Below, piece after piece: positions 1 through 64,000 of a stretch of DNA of 64,000 nucleotides (position 1 is the stretch's first letter; every line of letters begins with the position of its first letter). The notes below the pieces were generated by a model. It did no database searches, was not told the DNA's origin, and saw only the letters and a program-made list of their open reading frames with translations. The position numbers and the translations under genes are program-made. Origin of the DNA: Paraescarpia echinospica (lineage: Eukaryota; Annelida; Polychaeta; Sabellida; Siboglinidae). The stretch spans positions 57,205,650-57,269,649 of the forward strand of contig CM034542.1 of the NCBI GenBank assembly GCA_020002185.1, written 5' to 3'.

Positions 1-780
1 CCTTTCCCGTCTGCAGTGGACTCAAGCAAGGCTGCGTCCTCGTCCTAACGCTGTTTGGAATCTTCTTCTCACTCCTGCTGTCCTATACCGTCGACTCTTC
101 CTTAAACGGCATTTACCCGCACACCAGATCTGACGGAAAGCTGTTCAACCTGGCACATCTGCATGCCAAAACAAATGTGACAGAGGTGTGCGTCAGGGAA
201 CTGCTGTTTGCGGATGATGCAGCACTAATTTCTCACTCAAGAGAGGCCCCCCAGAGGCTGGTTAATCGCTTTGCACACGCCTGCAGAGAGTTTGGACTCG
301 CAGTCAGCCTGAAGAAGACGAACGTCATTGCGAGGGATGCTAGCCAAGTCCCCTCTATCAACATCAGGACTTCACCTACCTCGGGTCAAACATCCCCAAC
401 AACCTATCGCTGGACACTGAGATAAACAGGCGCATCAGAAAAGCAGCAGTCACTATGGCCAAGCTGTCCAAAAGAGTATAGGAAAACAAGATGTTCACTG
501 AGAATACCAAGATGAGAGTCTACCAGGCCTGTGTGCTGAGCACCCTCCTCCTCGGCAGCGAATCGTGGACCACCTATACATGCGCCAGGAGCGCCGCCTC
601 AACACCTTCCACATGCGGTGCCTCAAGCGCATCTTCGGTATCACCTGCCAGGACCGTGTCCCCTACAACAACATACTGGAACGTGCTAGGATCCCCAGCA
701 TGTACTCACTCTGAGCCCGAGACGTCTCCGCTGGCTGGACCGTCACTCTCGAATCGGACTGCACAGCCATAGCGGACGCT
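1..780 (+). mobile_element. Decayed non-LTR retrotransposon, reverse transcriptase remnant
   Basis: Translated in shifting frames it gives SGLKQGCVL, then ELLFADDAALISHSREAPQR (the RT active-site box F-A-D-D), EFGLAVSLKKTNVIA, YLGSNI-like and TKMRVYQACVLSTLLLGSES, all standard landmarks of APE-type non-LTR RTs. Frameshifts and stops break it (for example after 425 and 772), and the 5' part lies outside the window. Likely an RTE- or Jockey-group fragment; the clade cannot be set by eye. Confidence 0.82.
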
Positions 781-910
781 ACCACATCTACAGAAACTGA
801 AAACAAGGTGCATTAACATAGTCTCTCGAGACTCCGCTCTGCCTAGGGCCTACTATTAGGATTATTCACAGACTATCAAAGTTCAACCGGACTACAGGTA
901 GAGGTTTGAC

Positions 911-956
911 TTTAATCAAACCGTTTTGAAAAAAGTTTCAAAACGGTTTGATTAAA
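911..956. repeat. Perfect 21-bp inverted repeat (hairpin)
   Basis: Arms 911-931 and 936-956 are exact reverse complements (TTTAATCAAACCGTTTTGAAA) around the 4-base loop AAAG. No gene is close. Confidence 0.9.
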
Positions 957-2518
957 AATAATAAGTTATTGGTGTAAGAAGAAAGGATCCTACTTACTGG
1001 TTTCACGCGAACACGACACGCCCATCTTGAAGGAACAGGAACACACCGCTCAACCCTGCAAGATTGACATAAAGCTGAAGAACCCTTTGTGCAAATGATC
1101 ACGCCTGCACGCACGCACGCACGCACACAAACACACTCACACAGGGAGGGGGGGGAAGAGAATTGAGAGAATTACATATAAACGTGGACGTACGTTTCGT
1201 TATGTAGTGGCTACTAAGAAACATTCAGCTTTTACGACGCGTGCATTTAACAAAGTGGCCTGCTGCCGTATAACGCTATGTGCTAAAATCGCGACGTTTG
1301 GTCGTAAGTTATAATAATTAATAAATGATAAAGCGTGTAGATTGATAATTGCGACGGCTAAATATAACATTCTTTATATATGCTGTTGCTATGTGTTTAT
1401 TTGCCGGAGGATTGACCAAATATGAAAGCCAAATCGTCATGAAGGCTGGCGGCCAAACTTCGAATTAAGCTAGGCCCTAGGGGAGACCGGGGTTGGTTGT
1501 CACACGGGTTGGTTGTCACAATGTCTCTGGTGCTTCCCATAGATGGCGAGAGCATCCAGAATTGTCACTGTAGTGATCGTTTAGTAGCCATGAACCCCAT
1601 TCGTATTTTTTGTTCCCCGATTCAATATCGACGAGTTGGCGACATGTTTTTGTTTTTTCCAGGTTATTAGTAAAATCTTGTTATGTTAAGTCCTATTTAT
1701 GATGTAGCACCGAGTAGTATTTAGTTTTGCTTGAAGAGATTGTCATGTGGAATAGGACCGATTGTGAACTCTCAAATGTCTTGCGGAAAACGCCGGATTA
1801 GGGCCGTCGATCGGGCTTGTGCGAAGCATACACCTGCCGACTGACGCAACATTTAGGGGGCAGTCGGCAATAACGCCGACTAGTCGGAAGTTGTGCGTTG
1901 AGTTGTCACGTCGCGTCGCATTAGACGGACCTCGGGTTGAACGCTGTCGTCTACGGCCCTGACGGATTCTATACGGTAAACCATCCGTACAACTAAATTA
2001 TATCATTAAGACCTACTCACTGCAGAATAGACACATTTATCAGTTAAATAGGGCCTACACAGCAGCTGGCACACGTCACAGAAGTGACGGTCGGTAAATC
2101 GGAACAACATACTCATTGCCAATAATTAATATATACACTGTATATGTAGAATGAATAGTTAATGTGATCAGCATCTGTCACGCAACGTTATGGGTGCGTA
2201 TATTTAGGCATGGGGCATTTTCTACATAACTGACAATAATAAGCATATAAATGTCTCCTTTTCGAGTATTTTGTGGTCGGCCATTTTACACATAAATATC
2301 ACCAAAAAACTTTATAATATACACAGTTCAGGTTCGCCCGGAATCATCTAAGAAATGTTTCCCTTTGTTTGTTGAGTAGGTTCTAAACTACTCGTGAAGA
2401 AACGATCGCTTACCGTGCGAGTATTCGGTACGTCGAGTCTCGTCTATGTCGGGGTAACGAAAGCGAAGCGTCGTTCGACGTGGAAGTAGGCCTTCGTCCG
2501 ATCAGGCGGATTTGTTTC
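957..2518. other. Intergenic stretch without recognised gene
   Basis: I see only short ORFs, a CACG microsatellite near 1110-1130 and a tandem GGGTTGGTTGTCACA pair at about 1490-1520. No splice-framed coding segment was found. Confidence 0.6.
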
Positions 2519-2556
2519 ACGTTGTCTCTAAGCAGCGTGTCGCTTAGAGACAACGT
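2519..2556. repeat. Perfect 15-bp inverted repeat (hairpin)
   Basis: Arms ACGTTGTCTCTAAGC (2519-2533) and its exact reverse complement (2542-2556) with an 8-base loop. Confidence 0.88.
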
Positions 2557-3074
2557 CGTCACGAAGTTGACCAAGAATAAGATTACAGTGTATGCCGAAG
2601 AATCGATCTTAGCGCGCCTTCAAATAATCGAAAACTATTTGTTAGTGTGATCATTATCTGTCACGCAGTACCATTCACACAATAATTTGGCTTATTGTTG
2701 AGTGTAATGAACCACAACCCGCGTGTGTACATTCTGTTGTATAGCAATGCATGTTCTAGAGGCATCTAGGCGTGTCTGGGGAGTGTTGGCCCCCCTAGAC
2801 ATTTGGAATTTTGCATGCCCGTAGACGTTTTTAAATGGGGCCACGTGACCATTTGAAATGTCCCCGTCTTCAGATGTCACAAGTGGAGCCGAAACAGCGG
2901 AAGGTGAAGTTATGGCGTCGTGGGAGCGAAACATTTTGTACACCATTTGGTTCAGCCGCCAGTGGAATTTGTGCCCCCCCCATACTACCCTCTCTGGACA
3001 CGCCCCTGCTAAGTGTACATGTGTCTCAGTGTAGAATGAATGTACAACTATGTGTGTTCATCAGCCAAGTCTAA

Positions 3075-3235
3075 GCCCGCAGCGCACTAGCCGATGTTTC
3101 GACGTCCGACAAATAATCTCCACTTGTCGGCTAGTGTGCTGCGGATTCAGACAAGATCGGGCTTGTCGAACAATATCTGACAGTGCTAGATCTCGGGACG
3201 TCCTGGCGGACCTTGTCGGCTAGTGTGCTGCGGAC
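3075..3235. mobile_element. Inverted-repeat bounded element, MITE-like candidate
   Basis: CCGCAGCGCACTAGCCGA at 3077-3094 is the reverse complement, with one mismatch, of TCGGCTAGTGTGCTGCGG found twice, at about 3127-3144 and 3216-3233. The outer pair bounds about 160 bases without coding potential. This fits a small non-autonomous DNA transposon or a nested pair; no target-site duplication was confirmed. Confidence 0.45.
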
Positions 3236-3488
3236 CATGACAACTTGTTGGGGTTATGACACAGTTGAACTTCCTGTTTGGTTACAGGAGTAGTCAGATT
3301 TCCCGGTGTGATTGTAGATGCTGTTGACAGTAAAATGGTGTATTTTTAGCCGATTTTACTAAGCGGAAGGGTATTTGGCAGCAATTTGGCTAATTGACCC
3401 TTTAGCCGGATTACTGCCTGCACCCAATCGTAAATATTGACGGGTGTCACACATACAGGCATTTTACGAGAGGTGAGAAGTTTAAGAA

Positions 3489-3632
3489 ATGCTCTAGATA
3501 GCTATTTTTAGCTCATGTCCAGAATAGGCCTGTTCGCTGTGGCGGGTCATACATTGATTAAACATGCTCTAGATAGCTATTTTTAGCTCATGTCCACAAT
3601 AGGCCCGTTCGCTGTGGCGGGTGGTACATTTG
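3489..3632. repeat. 75-bp tandem duplication
   Basis: Two copies beginning ATGCTCTAGATAGC at 3489 and 3564, a few mismatches apart (for example AGAATAGGCCT and ACAATAGGCCC). Confidence 0.85.
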
Positions 3633-3720
3633 CATTGTTTTTCTGAAACTATGGACCTTGATATGGAACAAAGTGTGCCTAAGCAGTGATTTGACCGTGC
3701 CAGTATTCAATGTTATTTGT

Positions 3721-4078
3721 GGACTAGAGAACGAGAGATCGTAGGCAGGGAGTCGGACTAGAGAACAAGAGATCGTAGGCAGGGAGTCGGACTAGAGAAC
3801 AAGAGATCGTAAGCAGGGAGTCGGACTAGAGAACAAGAGATCGTAAGCAGGGAGTCGGACTAGAGAACAAGAGATCGTAGGCAGGGAGTCGGACTAGAGA
3901 ACAAGAGATCGTAGGCAGGGAGTCGGACTAGAGAACAAGAGATCGTAAGCAGGGAGTCGGACTAGAGAACAAGAGATCGTAAGCAGGGAGTCGGACTAGA
4001 GAACAAGAGATCGTAGGCAGGGAGTCGGACTAGAAAACGAAATCGTAGGCAGGGAGTCGGACTAGAGAACAAGAGATC
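3721..4078. repeat. 34-bp minisatellite, about 11 units
   Basis: The unit begins GGACTAGAGAACAAGAGATC and continues GTAGGCAGGGAGTC, with variants GTAG/GTAA and one shortened unit near 4030. Confidence 0.9.
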
Positions 4079-4079
4079 T

Positions 4080-5299
4080 GGATAAGATAATACAAAGACA
4101 ACATAAGTTGAGGTGGGAGTGAGAACCGATTCACATGTAAAATATGCAGGACTGTGGTGTCGCCACCTAGCGGTAGTCATCTGATGAAGGAAGCAGAAAG
4201 CGGATGAAAGGTCACAGAATAAAATGGGGAAAATTTACTGTGAAATACGTACACAGAGAAAGTAATTGTTGGATGGCTTGAGCACGTGCAGCGGAAATGT
4301 GTAATATTTTCCACTGATCTAATACTAAATTGGATATATATATATATATATATATACGGATGACTGAAAACTTACGTTAACATTTTGCATTGACAACAGT
4401 GGCTGGATTCAGTTTTACTGGTGAATCTGTTATCGACATCAAAGTGTAGTTTTAACCAGGAGATCACACATGAGGTGTGATGCAGGCAATTGACCAGAAT
4501 GAAGCAGCTAAACAAGCACTGTCTGACGAGACAGAAGCTGCCACTCCGTGCTACAGGACGCAGTAAATCAACACAGAATACAAACTACCGTTTTAATATT
4601 GCATATGTATTATGCACAATCTCAACTTTGAGCAGGATGAAAGATCAGGTAATAGTTATCATTACAAAAGATCTCGGTCTCTTTCGCATACACACTGCAC
4701 ATGCACACAGAATACACACACACACAAGGCAATGCAGCATTCACTGCTATATGAAACAATGTTCTACGTTTGAATAATTCCTTCAAACGTTTCGCCAACA
4801 ACACAAGACGTACAACTTTCTCTGATTTAGTCATTTCAACAATCACAATTCTGTACCCGCCATAACCACTCGATAAGGAACTCTGTTGAGTTTGTATCAA
4901 AGCACTTAATACAGACCCATTTGTTTGATTTACCTTCTTTTCAAAACTGGTCCTGTCTTCATTTATAACTGCAGTTCAAAATTTTTGTTACTCTCTCTCC
5001 AAAGTGCCGATCACCCTGACCAAGATGCTTATTACCCTTTTCAATGTTCTGAATTGTCTATGGGTAGAATATTTTATTATCATTGATCTAGTCTGCACCA
5101 TCTTGCTATTGTAATCATAGTGTTTATGATAACAGTAATTCATGTCACAATTTCTTTGTACCTTTGGCATCCACCTTTAAACCACCAGGACTGAACAAAA
5201 ACTAGACCACAACACCACCTGGTGGTGAACTACACATTGTCACTAAGCGCTGATGAAGGCAAGACCATTACTTGAAAAGTACACAGTTCATCAAACAAA
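4080..5299. other. Intergenic stretch downstream of PHIP
   Basis: Contains a TA microsatellite at 4334-4356 and a CA-rich stretch near 4710-4730. The small ORFs here show no family features, and I see no gene. Confidence 0.55.
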
Positions 5300-5305
5300 T
5301 TTATT
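5300..5305 (-). terminator. Candidate poly(A) signal of PHIP
   Basis: AATAAA on the minus strand, about 200 bases past the stop codon, the nearest canonical hexamer I noticed downstream. Cleavage would fall near 5275-5285. Sequence-only inference. Confidence 0.4.
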
Positions 5306-5399
5306 TGCGTAAAAAAATCACTGATTCAATATATCAATAAACTGCTGCTGCTTCAAGGCTGGTCATGGGCTAATAGCTCTGTCTATCACTTGTGATGCC

Positions 5400-5502
5400 T
5401 CAGTCAGCCAACATGGCAGTCTGAGCCCATGGTATCAATCGTAACATAGCAGCCTGAGCCCATGGTGTCAGTCAGCTAACATGGCGGTCTGAGCCCATGA
5501 CC

Positions 5503-5525
<23 letters not shown>
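5400..5525 (-). repeat. 34-bp repeat spanning PHIP stop codon and 3' UTR
   Basis: Four units start near 5401, 5434, 5469 and 5504, each with a version of CAGTCAGCTAACATGGCGG then TCTGAGCCCATGG (plus strand). The unit at 5504 contains the PHIP C-terminal codons and stop (GTTAGCTGACTGA on the minus strand), so the coding end itself has been amplified into the UTR. Confidence 0.75.

Positions 5526-64000
<58,475 letters not shown>

Noticed and set aside
177..772. Two small plus-strand ORFs as host genes
   Set aside because: They are pieces of one decayed reverse transcriptase, recognisable by FADDAALISHS and YQACVLSTLLLGS.

Overview
The window is animal nuclear DNA: AT-rich by eye, with GT-AG introns, several non-LTR retrotransposon families, tRNA-derived SINEs and an extreme load of minisatellites. 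A marine invertebrate, possibly a mollusc, is plausible, but nothing here fixes the phylum. The only host gene I can support is on the minus strand: a PHIP/BRWD-type chromatin reader (in vertebrates PHIP is also DCAF14, a WD40-CryptoTudor-double-bromodomain protein). The window holds its C-terminal half, from past the WD40 propeller (which lies beyond base 64000) to the stop codon at 5503. I rebuilt 18 exons plus one partial 5' exon and one uncertain acidic-repeat exon. Splice sites and codon phases agree from exon to exon, except at the acidic-repeat exon, whose ends I cannot fix.

Layout, left to right: 1-5300 is intergenic, with a decayed reverse transcriptase, two perfect hairpins and a 34-bp minisatellite. 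5503-10810 holds the last PHIP exons, interrupted by a decayed L2/CR1-like insertion. 10811-20471 is one giant intron made of 23-, 13- and 49-bp arrays with a CR1 insertion. 20472-27821 carries a copy of the bromodomain exons. 28367-29366 is a gap of exactly 1000 N. 29367-40651 repeats the sequence left of the gap almost exactly. 42430-57564 holds the CryptoTudor and linker exons, separated by more arrays, an intact 931-codon retrotransposon ORF and SINEs. 57646-61800 is a decayed CR1 element with both ORFs. 63048-64000 holds the first two exons seen.

The duplicated block touches both edges of the N gap, and its exons cannot be spliced in tandem because the phases clash. I read it as two overlapping contigs or haplotypes that were never merged. 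The real gene most likely has one pair of bromodomains, and one intronic array is about 3.6 kb on one haplotype and 1.1 kb on the other.

The most striking signal is that many arrays start exactly at a PHIP exon edge and their repeat unit is a copy of that splice junction: intron end plus the first bases of the exon, or in one case exon end plus donor. I count at least seven acceptor-derived arrays, one donor-derived array and one that contains the stop codon. Most copied acceptors would lead straight into a stop codon; one array would add 12-residue modules in frame. I know of no name for this pattern.
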